Assembly (NCBI GenBank): GCA_030430575.1
Contig: JAUIKF010000025.1
Location: 44,698 to 108,697, forward strand
DNA length: 64,000 nucleotides
From: Bacteroidia bacterium
Lineage (GTDB): Bacteria > Bacteroidota > Bacteroidia > J057
Direction: 5' to 3'
A program made the position numbers and the translations under genes. This document shows, piece by piece, positions 1 to 9,249 of this stretch. Each line of letters starts with the position of its first letter. Position 1 is the first letter of the stretch. Under the pieces are notes generated by a model, which saw nothing but the letters and a program-made list of their open reading frames with translations, was not told the DNA's origin and did not search any database.

Positions 1-732
1 TGTCTTCCCCGCTACTATGTATCGGGCAAAACCATCAACCAGAGCCGTTTTACCTACCCCTGGCTCACCTACCAACAGCACATTGGGTTTAGAACGCCGC
101 CCCAAAATTTCGGCCATATTGCGGACCTCTCCTTCTCTGCCAATTATAGGATCAAGGTTTTCCTCTGAGGCGAGGGCTGTTTTGTCAATACAATATTGTA
201 GCAGGGCACGAGAACTGGTGCTTGAGCCTGGGGAGTCATTTGATGAGGGGGCTGAAGCGGTCGTTTGAGGGGAAATGGCATCTGCTATTTCTACCTCTTT
301 CAGCGCAGCTTCTAGGACTTCATTCTCTGTAAGGATAAAAGTTTTGAGCTGATCTTCTGAAAACCCCACATTAGGTTTACACAGTGCCACCAAAACACAA
401 AGGGGATTGACTTCTTCTAGGGAAAGCTTGATTCTAACCACATCTGCAACTTCCATTACCTTCAATACCACATCATCCCCGCTAGGTGTCCCACTCATTT
501 GGGCAAACTTCGGATATTCTGAAATGAAATAATCTGCCCATTCCTGCAAATCGTATATATCTTTTCCCCAAGCCACTAACAAGGAAGAGAGACCTATCTC
601 ATTGTGAAGGATAGCCTTGAGCAGATGGGGGGAAGAAAAGTGGGAATTACGATGTTCTTTAGCAATCGCTTGTGCTATATGGATGGCATTCCGTAATTCT
701 GGAGAAAAAGCTAAGGTTAGATTTGTAAGCAT
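1..732 (-). CDS. ClpV/ClpB-like AAA+ ATPase, N-terminal part (runs off window)
   Basis: The gene starts at the ATG complementary to 730-732 and is cut by the left edge, leaving about 243 residues. Residues 1-150 look like a Clp N-terminal repeat domain (MLTNLTLAFSPELRNAIHIA start, then LLKAILHNEIGLSSLL). A Ser/Thr-rich linker leads to an AAA+ D1 start with LDPIIGREGEV and the Walker A motif GEPGVGKTALVDGFA near residues 220-232. ClpB and ClpV share this layout. ClpB disaggregates proteins, while ClpV (TssH) recycles contracted type VI sheaths. The PAAR-Rhs effector genes next door and the TssO-like gene at 25.2 kb favour the ClpV role, but that is inference because the M-domain and D2 lie outside the window. 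It is transcribed away from the effector genes. Confidence 0.75.
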   Translation of the reverse strand, partial: MLTNLTLAFSPELRNAIHIAQAIAKEHRNSHFSSPHLLKAILHNEIGLSSLLVAWGKDIYDLQEWADYFISEYPKFAQMSGTPSGDDVVLKVMEVADVVRIKLSLEEVNPLCVLVALCKPNVGFSEDQLKTFILTENEVLEAALKEVEIADAISPQTTASAPSSNDSPGSSTSSRALLQYCIDKTALASEENLDPIIGREGEVRNMAEILGRRSKPNVLLVGEPGVGKTALVDGFARYIVAGKT

Positions 733-1292
733 TAGAGTGGTGGCTTTACAAAATGTTTTATGATTTGAAAGATAATGGAATTCATCCAATTATCCAAATG
801 AGATCACTGAATGCAAGCGCATATTATGTGCAAAAAATTAATATTCAAAATAAATAGTCGATATTTAAATAAAATCAATAAATATATTGGTTTTATATTC
901 CCCATTTTTAAGGAGGAAGGCATCCTCAAAATTGATGATAAATAGTCATTATTTATAATTAGAGACCATATAGTCAAATATTATGACACTCAAATATGCA
1001 GGTTAAAATTACCCTAAATATACACACAATATTTATGAAATAATTAAACAAATAATTAATATTGCAATATTCACTACATCAATAACAGAGCCATTGTAAA
1101 GAAGTTCCTTTCCTAAATACACACAGCCCAGTCCAGTAGGATAGCCGATACATGAGATAGGGATTAGGATGATTCTGAATTGAAAATTTTTTATATTGAA
1201 GGGCTTTTATGCTAAGTATCCGTTTTACCTAATTATATTATTAACCCAATAACCCTGTGCAAGCAGCCCCCCATAATGCCATAGCCAATAGA
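733..1292. other. AT-rich divergent intergenic region
   Basis: About 560 bases separate the divergent ClpV-like gene and the adaptor gene. The stretch is very AT-rich and has stop codons in all frames. It presumably holds both promoters, but I see no unambiguous Bacteroidota -33/-7 pair, RNA gene or strong hairpin. Confidence 0.5.
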
Positions 1293-2579
1293 ATGGACAC
1301 ACTGATTGAGAAGTGGTCCGCATTTTCCATTGTTCCCGAAGCGCGGGTATGTCGATGGAAGGTAGATGAGGACGAATTGGCGATTGTAAAAGGACTACCA
1401 GCGTATGAGTCCAGTGAAGGGGCTGTAACTCCAGATGTCTTTTTTATTTTTAGGAGCCCTGTACAGGACGAAAAGTCTTATGGAAAGCAGCTAATTGAAG
1501 AATTGAGGGGCTGGTTTAAAAGTGAAGGGGCCCTTCTTCAGGAAGAAGGACTCTCAATCAAGCTTCCCTTGATTCCGCGAAATGCAAGCTGGGAGGCCCC
1601 AGAAGTGCTTGAATTTATGCACCGTTTCGCAACAAGCCTCTCAGAATCAGCGGAATTAGAAGCAGAAGGATTGATCGTCCTATGCTTATTTCCCCCTACG
1701 GGTAGTACCCCTCCACTTGCCAATTGGGTACAAAAGGCTATAGAAGCAGGTATCTCACCTTTGCTCAGGCTCATGGTAATTGATCTGGATGACAATCCTT
1801 GCTTCGATCCTATCGCTACCCAGTATCCAGACATGGTCCATACCCTCATTGCTGATCTGGACATGCGCAAGGCCATTCATGAACTAGCCGAAACGCATGG
1901 CTCTACCGAGCCAGATGCCCTTTTCAGAAAGCATTATACAGCTTTGTCAGCAGCAGCAGGCAAAAAAGACTGGTCAGAGGCCCAGTTTCACGGCCAAGAA
2001 GCCCTCAAAATCGCTGGAAGTCAACAGTGGAATCCCATGCAGGTGACGGTCTATATGGCCTTGGCAGGTGCTGCGATGAGCTGTGAAAGAAAATCGGATG
2101 CATTAACGAATTATGACGAGGCTTTTGCCGTAACGGAAAAAATGGTCGCAACCTCAGAACTTGCTGCCGAAAAGCTTGCCGTACAGGTCCTTTTTGGGAA
2201 AGCCTCGATGTTCATTGCAGACCAAGACTATAAGACCGCATTTCAGGTCTATCAGCAGGCTGTACCTTTCGCTGAAATAGTGGAAAAGGAAGCCCAAACG
2301 GAAGAAGAAGGCGGGGGATATTATTTGATGGAAAGCTTGAGGATGAGTGGATTTTGTCAACTAAAACTCAAAGAAGAAGATGAAGCTTGGACCTATTTGA
2401 AACAGGCATGGGAAACGGGATTGCGTATGAATCCCGAACTCCAAAAAAACACGACTTTGCCTTATATAGGGCAAGAATTGCTTAACTTGATAGATCCTTT
2501 GGGATATGAACAGGAAGAAGAAGCCATCGAGAAAAAAATGATAGAACTGTTAGGAGAAGACTGGGAGCAAAAACTATAA
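1293..2579 (+). CDS. TPR-type adaptor/chaperone-like protein upstream of PAAR-Rhs
   Basis: This is a protein of about 428 residues from the ATG at 1293 (MDTLIEKWSAF). The frame stays open to a GTG at 1257, which would add 12 residues and cannot be excluded. Residues 1-200 form an alpha/beta domain I do not recognise. Residues 215-400 are helical with tetratricopeptide-like spacing of Ala and Tyr (for example ALTNYDEAFAVTEKM and YKTAFQVYQQAVPFAE). There is no signal peptide, so it is cytosolic. It ends 15 bases before the PAAR-Rhs start and is almost certainly co-transcribed with it. By analogy with effector adaptors and chaperones encoded directly upstream of PAAR/Rhs proteins, it may load the Rhs protein onto a spike. 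That role is inferred from position. Confidence 0.6.
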   Translation: MDTLIEKWSAFSIVPEARVCRWKVDEDELAIVKGLPAYESSEGAVTPDVFFIFRSPVQDEKSYGKQLIEELRGWFKSEGALLQEEGLSIKLPLIPRNASWEAPEVLEFMHRFATSLSESAELEAEGLIVLCLFPPTGSTPPLANWVQKAIEAGISPLLRLMVIDLDDNPCFDPIATQYPDMVHTLIADLDMRKAIHELAETHGSTEPDALFRKHYTALSAAAGKKDWSEAQFHGQEALKIAGSQQWNPMQVTVYMALAGAAMSCERKSDALTNYDEAFAVTEKMVATSELAAEKLAVQVLFGKASMFIADQDYKTAFQVYQQAVPFAEIVEKEAQTEEEGGGYYLMESLRMSGFCQLKLKEEDEAWTYLKQAWETGLRMNPELQKNTTLPYIGQELLNLIDPLGYEQEEEAIEKKMIELLGEDWEQKL

Positions 2580-2594
2580 AACAGCCCAAATGCT

Positions 2595-5500
2595 ATGATG
2601 CCAGTAGCCAAAATGATGGACCCTGTGATGGGAGTTGATATTCATATCATCTTGATTCCCACACCGGGAGGCCCTGTGCCTACGCCCATTCCCCATCCCT
2701 TTATCGGGATGGTCTTCGACCCTATGGAGTATGTTCCTTTTATCGGAGCTACTGTCCTTACCAATAGTGTTCCCAGGGCGCAAGCTGGCTCAGAGTGCAA
2801 GAATATCCCCCCTCACATCCCTATGGGAGGTCCTTTTGCCAAACCTCCTGGCAATGAAGGGGAAGTGTTCATGGGCAGTTCTACAGTTCTGGCAGAAGAT
2901 GAGCCCCTGTCATTTATGGCCATGCCGGTTATTAGTTGTACAGACATCGGCGTACCGCCTCCCCCTCGCCCTAAGAAGAAAGGCGCCCCCACTAGTCTGA
3001 TGGCCCCTACCTCCGTCGTTTTACCAGTCCCCGCAGGCATGCCTATTTTGGTAGGTGGCCCGCCAACCGTTTCCTTGATGGCCATCGGCATGCGGGTAGG
3101 CATGTCCGCGCTGAAAGGGCTGAGGAAATTGCAAAAAGGGAGCAAAAAATGGAAAAAAGTTTCTGACAAAATCCACAAGGCGGCAGATGCTGCCATGGAC
3201 AAAGTCGGCATCAAGTCCAAAAAGGCGCGAAATGCTGTCCATAAAGGGATATGTACGGTCACTGGCCACCCTGTGGACATTGCGACAGGCAAGGTCTTCA
3301 CAGACCATGTCGACTTCGAATTATCGGGTCCCATCCCGCTAAAATGGGAACGCGTCTATTTTTCCACCTCCGAATATCAAAGCCCGATTGGGTTGGGATG
3401 GCATCACCCCTATGATATGAAGCTTGTCTTAGACAAGTCAAATGGCGGAGCTGGCCTGCTCTTGCCAGATGGCAGAAGGACTACCTTTACCCTACCAGAA
3501 GGAGAAGAACTATCCTTCAACAGAACGGAAAGGATGAGTCTTGGCCAAGATGATCAGGGATATTATGTGATAGATAGTGACCGCATGCGGTTTGATTTTG
3601 GGAAAGGTCTTGGCACCTTGCCTTTGGCACGTATCTCCAATGAAGCAGGAGACCAAATCACCTTTACCTACAAAAGGAAAAGACTGACCCAGATCATCGA
3701 TAGTGCAGGACGTACGTTGACTGTAAAGTCGGATAAATCGGGGAGGATCACAGCCATCCATGCGCCTCATCCTGACCACACTGGTGAAACCTATCCCATC
3801 GTGCGGTATGCCTATGACGATATGGGCAGACTCACTCAGGTGACGGACCCTTTGGATCACAGCTTTCACTTTGAATATCAAGGCAGCTTATTGACCAAAG
3901 AGACAGACCGCAATGGTCTGAGCTTTCACTTCGAATATGATGGGGAAACGGCAGATGCCAAATGCATCCGCACGTGGGGAGACAAAGGCATCTATGACCA
4001 CAAACTGACCTATGCAGGAGGGATTACAGTAGTTGAAAATTCCTTGGGGGTCAAAACCACCCATTTTCACAATGGGGCCTTGGTCACCAAGACCATTGAC
4101 CCTCTGGGGAATGTCACCCTATTTACCTTTAACGAATATAACCAACTCCTCACAGAAACTGATCCCCTAGGCAGAGAAACGACCTTTCAATACGATGAGC
4201 GGGGGAATTTGACCCAAACGACTGATCCATCAGAAGCTACGACCAAGCTATCCTATGATGAGCAAGACCTGCTCACCACCCTGACTGACGCCAACGGCGG
4301 CAAATGGGCATGGACCTACAACGCTGACAATCAGATTGCCTCCAGAGTAGACCCTCTGGGCCTTACCACTGAATACAGCTATCAGAAGGGACAGCTCACC
4401 TCCATCCAAACGCCAGGTCAGGGCATTACTTCCTTGAGTTATGACAAAGCCAAGAACCTCGTGCGCCTCACCACCGCCGACGGACAAAGCAGTCGGTGGA
4501 AGTACGATGCCCTAGGCCGCCAGCGCGTCAGCATAGACCCTAATGCCAATGTCCAGCGTAGGCATTTTGACCTGGCGGGCAATGTGACACGGGTAGATGA
4601 ACCCGATGGCAACCGCCGCTTTTTGACCTACGATGCCGAAGGCAACGTCATCCATGCCAAGGACCGCCAGCATGATGTGCGCTTTGCTTATGCAGGCATG
4701 AGCCGCATGGTGTCCCGAAAAGAAAATGGAACAGAAGTAGCCTTCGAATATGATACCGAGGAAAACCTGATCGGCATTGTCAATGAAAAGGGGCGTCGAT
4801 ACGAGTTTTTACTGGACGAAAATGGAAACATCTTCCAAGAGTCGGGATTTGATCGGCTGGTGAGGTTTTACGAACGCGATCAAGCCAGTCAGGTGGTAGG
4901 CGTAAAAGTCGGTTCAGGACCTGAGGCCACTAAAACAGCCTATGGATACGACGAAGCAGGACGCATCACTTCTGTGACCTATGATACGGGAGAGACGGAA
5001 TACTACGCCTATCGCCCAGATGGCGAACTCATGGAAGCTACCAATGGCGCTACCTCCATTTTCTTTGAGCGAGATCCACTAGGCAGGGTCCTAAAGGAGA
5101 AGCAAGGCACCCACGAAGTATTCAGCGAATACGACCCAACGGGAAACCGCATTCGCCTTTCCTCCTCGCAGGGGGCGGATTTGCATATCAGGCGTAATCA
5201 AATGGGGGATGTCATGACCATGACAACCCCCAACGCCCAGGGCTGGCAAGTCCAGTTTAAGCGGGACGCCTTGGGGCTAGAGACTTCGCGCTTGCTGCCT
5301 GGCAAGATCGCCAGTCGCTGGAAGCGCGACAGCCTAGGAAGGCCCGTCGAGCACCAGATTACGGGCGCCCGCAAAAGCCTGCGCAAGCGGACCTATACCT
5401 GGTCCTTCAACGACCGCCTCAAGCAGCTAGGTGACAGCCTGAGTGGCGTCACCACCTTTGAGCACGACGCTTTTGGAAACCTCGCCTCCGCCAAATACGC

Positions 5501-6740
5501 CAACGGCCAGACAGAGCATCGCAACCCCGACGAAGTGGGCAACCTCTTCCGCACCAAGGACCGTTCCGATCGCAGCTACGGCCCTGCAGGCCAGCTCCTC
5601 GAAGCCAACGGCAACCGCTACGAATACGACCAACTGGGTAACCTCACCCGCAAAACCACTGCACGGGGAGACGTCTGGCGGTACGAATGGAACCGCGCTG
5701 GCATGCTGGCGGCAGTGACGCGCCCCGAAGGCGAGGTCGTGCGCTTCACCTACGACGCCCTTGGGCGGCGCATCAGCAAAAGCTTCAAAGGACGAACGAC
5801 CCACTGGGTCTGGGACGGCAATGTCATCCTGCATGAGTGGGTGACTGTCACCCCTTATATCAAAACAGCCCCCAAGCGCAGGCCTTCCTCCGGCATCAAG
5901 ATTAAGCCCCGAAAGCGCTTGACGCTTGCCAATACGCCTGTGGCGACCTTGGCAGCGCCTGTGGTAGAGACACCAGAGGAGCCTGCCTCCACTGAGGTGA
6001 TCACCTGGCTCTTTGAGCCAGAGAGCTTCACGCCCATCGCCAAGCTGCAAGGCGATCAGGCCTTCAGTATCTTGACAGATCATCTGGGCACGCCTGTAGC
6101 CATGTACGCCCGCGAAGGTGGACAGAAATGGGCGGCGGAGACAAGCATCTACGGGGAGCTGAAGAATGTGCAGGGTGCGCGGGCTGCTTGTCCGTTTCGG
6201 TATCCCGGGCAGTATGAGGACTGGGAGACGGGGCTGTATTATAACCGCTTTCGGTATTATGATGCGGAAGGGGGGATGTATGTGAGTCAGGATCCGTCTT
6301 CTTTGATGGGAGGCATGAATTTATATAGTTATGTTCATGATATAGTAACATTTATTGATCCTCTTGGCCTTAGTGAACTCTTAGCATTGGTCAATGAAGC
6401 ACATTCTCAACTTGATCCTACAGCCCAGAGATTTAAGACCACTGCTATTGGAAAAGATGCTTCTGGAAATGTATTCATATCTTCTAGCGACCCTAAAGTT
6501 CCAAAAGTGCAAAGAGAGTGGGCAGAATCAAAAGGAATAAAAGTAATCAATAGTGGCGGGACAGATATTCATGCAGAAGAGGCACTAATAAAGTCCAACA
6601 AAGGTGTCACACATATTGATGCCTCAAGGGGTGTTTGTATCGATTGTGAAGAACTAATGAATCAACAATCTGTTACTACAAATACTCATAAAACAGGGAA
6701 AAAGTCTAAAAAGAGAATGAAAAAAGGAAGTTGCAAATAA
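2595..6740 (+). CDS. PAAR-Rhs polymorphic toxin with C-terminal deaminase-like domain
   Basis: The product has 1381 residues. Residues 1-180 form a PAAR-like, Pro/Gly-rich spike-tip domain (IPTPGGPVPTPIPHPFIGMV) with a hydrophobic Gly/Met-rich segment. A DUF6531-type entry follows near 215 (TGHPVDIATGKVF), then long RHS/YD repeats (YDALGR, YDEAGR, YDPTGN) that form the cocoon. The core ends at residues 1190-1256 with GLYYNRFRYYDAEGGMYVSQ and DPLGL. The last 125 or so residues are the variable toxin, with H1326-A-E1328 and C1348-I-D-C1351, the zinc-site layout of cytidine-deaminase-fold toxins. The product is likely delivered by a contractile system to deaminate nucleic acid or a nucleotide in rival cells. 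The fold call rests on the HAE...CxxC motif only. The canonical Pro before the first Cys is Val here. Base composition becomes AT-rich from about 6300, matching exchange of the toxin tip. Confidence 0.85.
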   Translation: MMPVAKMMDPVMGVDIHIILIPTPGGPVPTPIPHPFIGMVFDPMEYVPFIGATVLTNSVPRAQAGSECKNIPPHIPMGGPFAKPPGNEGEVFMGSSTVLAEDEPLSFMAMPVISCTDIGVPPPPRPKKKGAPTSLMAPTSVVLPVPAGMPILVGGPPTVSLMAIGMRVGMSALKGLRKLQKGSKKWKKVSDKIHKAADAAMDKVGIKSKKARNAVHKGICTVTGHPVDIATGKVFTDHVDFELSGPIPLKWERVYFSTSEYQSPIGLGWHHPYDMKLVLDKSNGGAGLLLPDGRRTTFTLPEGEELSFNRTERMSLGQDDQGYYVIDSDRMRFDFGKGLGTLPLARISNEAGDQITFTYKRKRLTQIIDSAGRTLTVKSDKSGRITAIHAPHPDHTGETYPIVRYAYDDMGRLTQVTDPLDHSFHFEYQGSLLTKETDRNGLSFHFEYDGETADAKCIRTWGDKGIYDHKLTYAGGITVVENSLGVKTTHFHNGALVTKTIDPLGNVTLFTFNEYNQLLTETDPLGRETTFQYDERGNLTQTTDPSEATTKLSYDEQDLLTTLTDANGGKWAWTYNADNQIASRVDPLGLTTEYSYQKGQLTSIQTPGQGITSLSYDKAKNLVRLTTADGQSSRWKYDALGRQRVSIDPNANVQRRHFDLAGNVTRVDEPDGNRRFLTYDAEGNVIHAKDRQHDVRFAYAGMSRMVSRKENGTEVAFEYDTEENLIGIVNEKGRRYEFLLDENGNIFQESGFDRLVRFYERDQASQVVGVKVGSGPEATKTAYGYDEAGRITSVTYDTGETEYYAYRPDGELMEATNGATSIFFERDPLGRVLKEKQGTHEVFSEYDPTGNRIRLSSSQGADLHIRRNQMGDVMTMTTPNAQGWQVQFKRDALGLETSRLLPGKIASRWKRDSLGRPVEHQITGARKSLRKRTYTWSFNDRLKQLGDSLSGVTTFEHDAFGNLASAKYANGQTEHRNPDEVGNLFRTKDRSDRSYGPAGQLLEANGNRYEYDQLGNLTRKTTARGDVWRYEWNRAGMLAAVTRPEGEVVRFTYDALGRRISKSFKGRTTHWVWDGNVILHEWVTVTPYIKTAPKRRPSSGIKIKPRKRLTLANTPVATLAAPVVETPEEPASTEVITWLFEPESFTPIAKLQGDQAFSILTDHLGTPVAMYAREGGQKWAAETSIYGELKNVQGARAACPFRYPGQYEDWETGLYYNRFRYYDAEGGMYVSQDPSSLMGGMNLYSYVHDIVTFIDPLGLSELLALVNEAHSQLDPTAQRFKTTAIGKDASGNVFISSSDPKVPKVQREWAESKGIKVINSGGTDIHAEEALIKSNKGVTHIDASRGVCIDCEELMNQQSVTTNTHKTGKKSKKRMKKGSCK

Positions 6741-7330
6741 TGACCCATTCAGAAAAAATCAGAAAGTTAATATCTCCCCTTAGTAAAAAACAGATTATCC
6801 TATTTGGTTTGATCTCATTAGGAAGATCTGTTCCATTGTATACTATATTTGCAAAGGAAATAGAAGATGAACAGGGCATGTATTTTTCTGTTTTTAAAAA
6901 GGGCCATAGTTATTTAATGAAATATATTGATGACTTGTTTAATGTCCTTCAAACTAATGATCTACTAAATAATATTAATGCCAATGAGATATCAGAAGAA
7001 TTATTAAAATATGCCCCTGATTCTGAAGCAGTTTCAAGTGTCAATTCAATAATTGCACAAAATTGTGCCATTGCTGCTTCATATTTGGCATTATATATTG
7101 ATAATGATCAGACTCAAAACATACTCTACTGTATTAATAAAAATATAGAAAGTATTGATATCCTTGGATTTGGTAAAGGTCTTGATGAGCCAGAAGCAGA
7201 ATCATTAATTTCAAAAGAAAAAGAAATTCAAATTACAAGCATTAGTCTAATCAAAGAAGTTGATTTCCCATTAAGTAACCACAACAAACAGATTGTAGAC
7301 TCATTTATTAAAAAAAACATTTTAGAATAA
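6740..7330 (+). CDS. Probable immunity protein to the Rhs deaminase-like toxin (DUF416-like)
   Basis: The 196-residue product starts at ATG 6740, which overlaps the Rhs stop codon (TAATG, 6738-6742). A TTG at 6731 would add three residues but the overlapping ATG is more natural. The protein is acidic and helical and has no signal peptide. Its opening (SKKQIILFGLISLGRSVPLY) and the later APDSEAV / AQNCAIAASYLALYI segment resemble the DUF416/YjaG family in pattern. This is a memory-based resemblance and uncertain. The position immediately after a toxin tip, translational coupling and AT-rich composition matching the tip are the main reasons to call it immunity: it should bind and block the toxin domain in the producing cell. 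Confidence 0.7.
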   Translation: MTHSEKIRKLISPLSKKQIILFGLISLGRSVPLYTIFAKEIEDEQGMYFSVFKKGHSYLMKYIDDLFNVLQTNDLLNNINANEISEELLKYAPDSEAVSSVNSIIAQNCAIAASYLALYIDNDQTQNILYCINKNIESIDILGFGKGLDEPEAESLISKEKEIQITSISLIKEVDFPLSNHNKQIVDSFIKKNILE

Positions 7331-7564
7331 GACACAAAAATCACACATCTGCACATTGAAAAATAATTCCATTATTAAATTAAAGCTACCATAACTATTC
7401 AGAGAAGGGTGAAGGCGGCCCAAACGGCCTTCAAATCACTGCATCCTCATTTCATACCATTTAGCAAATACCCTCACTCTGTTATTTTTGTTTATCCAAA
7501 AAAATCTTCTTAATATCCCCTAGTCAACAACATTTCCCATAACCCCTATTACGCCATAACGCCT
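7331..7564. other. Intergenic spacer
   Basis: This spacer contains a small GC-rich inverted repeat (GAAGGC...GCCTTC, 7411-7432) that could end the toxin/immunity transcript, although no T-run follows. Nothing else is evident. Confidence 0.3.
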
Positions 7565-8284
7565 ATGCCTTTCGAATTTGTACATACAGTAAAACGTGGA
7601 GAGAACCTCAGCAAGATTGGACGGCTATACGGCCTCTCCAACCCTGGGCCGATAGCTACCCACCCAGACAACAAAGTCTTGTTCTATCAAAATCGGAACT
7701 TCGTTATCCACCCTGGGGATAAGCTGGTTATTCCCTGGCCAGAGGAGAAGTTGCGGAAATTCCGGGACTTGCTCACGCGCCTGATCGCCGACGGCGAGGC
7801 GACGACCCAGCGGCTGACGGCCTCCCTCTTGGCAGACCGCCGAGAAGTGGAGCGCATCGAAAACAATGCCGATATAGCGGCCTTCTTGCTGACTTTGGGC
7901 GTAGGCATAGGCGCCCTTACTGCCAAGGGGCTGAAGGGGGCTTCCATGACCAACTCTGAAGCCGTTCAGTGGTTGGTGACAGATCGTTTGCTCATGGGCC
8001 ATAGCATAGCCTCCATGACCGTGAGGCCCTCGGGCGATTCCCGCGTCTGGCGGTTTATCAAGCGGAGTGCTTTGGGGTTTATGAGTCCTTCCTATTATTC
8101 CTCTCTCTATCTCGCAATCAGAGAAAATGATTTTGACATCGCCGCTGATGGCAATACCGCGCCTATCGACAAGGCGATCCGCACGATCAAGACAGAAAAT
8201 GATCGCATGAATGCTAGACTCCGACAGAAGCGGACGGAGGTAGAGGCGCAGATGGGGGCTTCGTATTATAGGAATAGGATATAG
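7565..8284 (+). CDS. LysM-domain protein with internal hydrophobic segment
   Basis: The product has 239 residues. Residues 5-60 form a LysM-like module (HTVKRGENLSKIGRLYGL and HPGDKLVIP), which in other proteins binds peptidoglycan glycan or acts as a tail/baseplate connector in contractile systems. A helical segment follows (70-95), then a hydrophobic Gly/Ala stretch (AAFLLTLGVGIGALTAKGL, about 104-122) able to insert into a membrane, and a basic helical C-terminus. There is no N-terminal signal peptide, so if the product reaches the envelope it would need a dedicated route such as the injection apparatus. It could be a cell-wall-targeted effector or a tail component. The sequence does not decide between these. 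Confidence 0.6.
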   Translation: MPFEFVHTVKRGENLSKIGRLYGLSNPGPIATHPDNKVLFYQNRNFVIHPGDKLVIPWPEEKLRKFRDLLTRLIADGEATTQRLTASLLADRREVERIENNADIAAFLLTLGVGIGALTAKGLKGASMTNSEAVQWLVTDRLLMGHSIASMTVRPSGDSRVWRFIKRSALGFMSPSYYSSLYLAIRENDFDIAADGNTAPIDKAIRTIKTENDRMNARLRQKRTEVEAQMGASYYRNRI

Positions 8285-8340
8285 GAATTTTGACGGAAGT
8301 GAAGAATCACATTATAGATAAATGAAAATGAGCCTAGTAA

Positions 8341-8366
8341 GATTCTTCACTGCGTTCAGAATGACA
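8341..8366. repeat. REP-like intergenic element with upstream inverted arm
   Basis: The arm AGTGAAGAATC at 8298-8308 is inverted at 8341-8351, and the downstream part reads on as TGCGTTCAGAATGACA. Sequences of this type recur between genes in many Bacteroidota genomes. Only one copy lies in this window, so repetitiveness is from general knowledge. Confidence 0.4.
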
Positions 8367-8450
8367 GCGTTGCTGTTGATATTTGAAAACCTTAATGGCA
8401 AGCTATCTCAATAAATTCAAACGATTCCCTAGTATTTTTCAGGTATTCCC

Positions 8451-9098
8451 ATGACCATCCAACAGATCATTGCCCAAAATCGCATCCTTGCCGACACCCT
8501 TGGTTGGGGAGAGCGGATACTTGAGATTTATCGGTATTTGGGATTTAAAGATTACTGCCCAGATGAGGAGACATTTGCACATGCCCTGATGAGGTGGCAG
8601 CAGCGGAACTGCCTTATTGCTACGGGCCTTTTAGATACAAGTACTTGGGCGATCATGCAATTAGAAGTTCCTCCTATCCTCCCCAACGCCATTTCTATGG
8701 CTATTCCTAAACCTGTACAGGCCCAACGCAGCCGTGCAGAGTGGCTAGCCCAAGTAAAACATACCCATAAGCTGAGTACCCTTGATCCTATTTTTAGGCA
8801 AAAAGCAGAAAATGTCCTGATCAAACTGGTTCAAGATGGGTACCCCATCAGGATCGTTTGGGGCCTGCGTACCTTAGAACAAAACAATGCCCTCGTGCAA
8901 AAAGGAGTGGCTAGTAAGACAAGTCTACACTTGCAGGGAAAAGCCATGGATGTAATTCATCGGATAGAAGCTTATGAATACACAGATGAGAATAAAGCTT
9001 ATTGGAATGCTTTGGGGAAATACGCCAAGGAAGAAGGCCTCGTATGGGGCGGGGATTTTGAATCTCGGTATGACCCCACTCATATAGAACTAAAATAA
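8451..9098 (+). CDS. M15-family peptidase (L-alanyl-D-glutamate / D,D-carboxypeptidase type)
   Basis: The product has 215 residues. Residues 12-75 look like a peptidoglycan-binding helical module (LGFKDYCPDEETFAHALMRWQ and a GLLDTSTW motif). Residues 112-215 are an M15/VanY-like metallopeptidase with the zinc-site pattern SLH160LQGKAMD167V and the C-terminal DPTH211IELK, plus WGGDF before it. Such enzymes cut peptide stems of peptidoglycan. No signal peptide is visible, so the target wall may be reached by secretion through a contractile system, by lysis, or after delivery into another cell. Its place among injection-system genes suggests an accessory effector or a wall-remodelling factor. 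Confidence 0.8.
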   Translation: MTIQQIIAQNRILADTLGWGERILEIYRYLGFKDYCPDEETFAHALMRWQQRNCLIATGLLDTSTWAIMQLEVPPILPNAISMAIPKPVQAQRSRAEWLAQVKHTHKLSTLDPIFRQKAENVLIKLVQDGYPIRIVWGLRTLEQNNALVQKGVASKTSLHLQGKAMDVIHRIEAYEYTDENKAYWNALGKYAKEEGLVWGGDFESRYDPTHIELK

Positions 9099-9105
9099 GC
9101 AGCCT

Positions 9106-9249
9106 ATGTCAAAAAACCGCAAGAAAATCCTCACCTACCTAGTTCTAGCACTAATTGCTATGGGGCTTGTCTATCTCTTGGCCATCGATGATGGCAGTGC
9201 CAAGAGTGCCATCAAGCACTTTATCAAAGGCATTGTACGCAGCATGTGA
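9106..9249 (+). CDS. Small single-span membrane peptide (47 aa)
   Basis: A short open frame begins 7 bases after the M15 stop: MSKNRKKILTYLVLALIAMG start, stop TGA at 9247-9249. Basic residues 3-7 precede a transmembrane helix (about 8-26), and a short amphipathic basic tail follows. Close spacing suggests co-transcription with the peptidase. A holin-like or anchoring role is possible by analogy with endolysin/holin pairs but there is no direct evidence. Its small size makes the call less certain. Confidence 0.5.
   Translation: MSKNRKKILTYLVLALIAMGLVYLLAIDDGSAKSAIKHFIKGIVRSM

Noticed and set aside
2813..3334. Minus-strand open frame opposite the PAAR region
   Set aside because: It is a shadow frame of the Rhs gene with low-complexity content and no independent start context.
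7565..9249. Prophage lysis cassette (endolysin and holin)
   Set aside because: There are no phage structural, integrase or terminase genes nearby; the PAAR-Rhs context fits a contractile injection system better.
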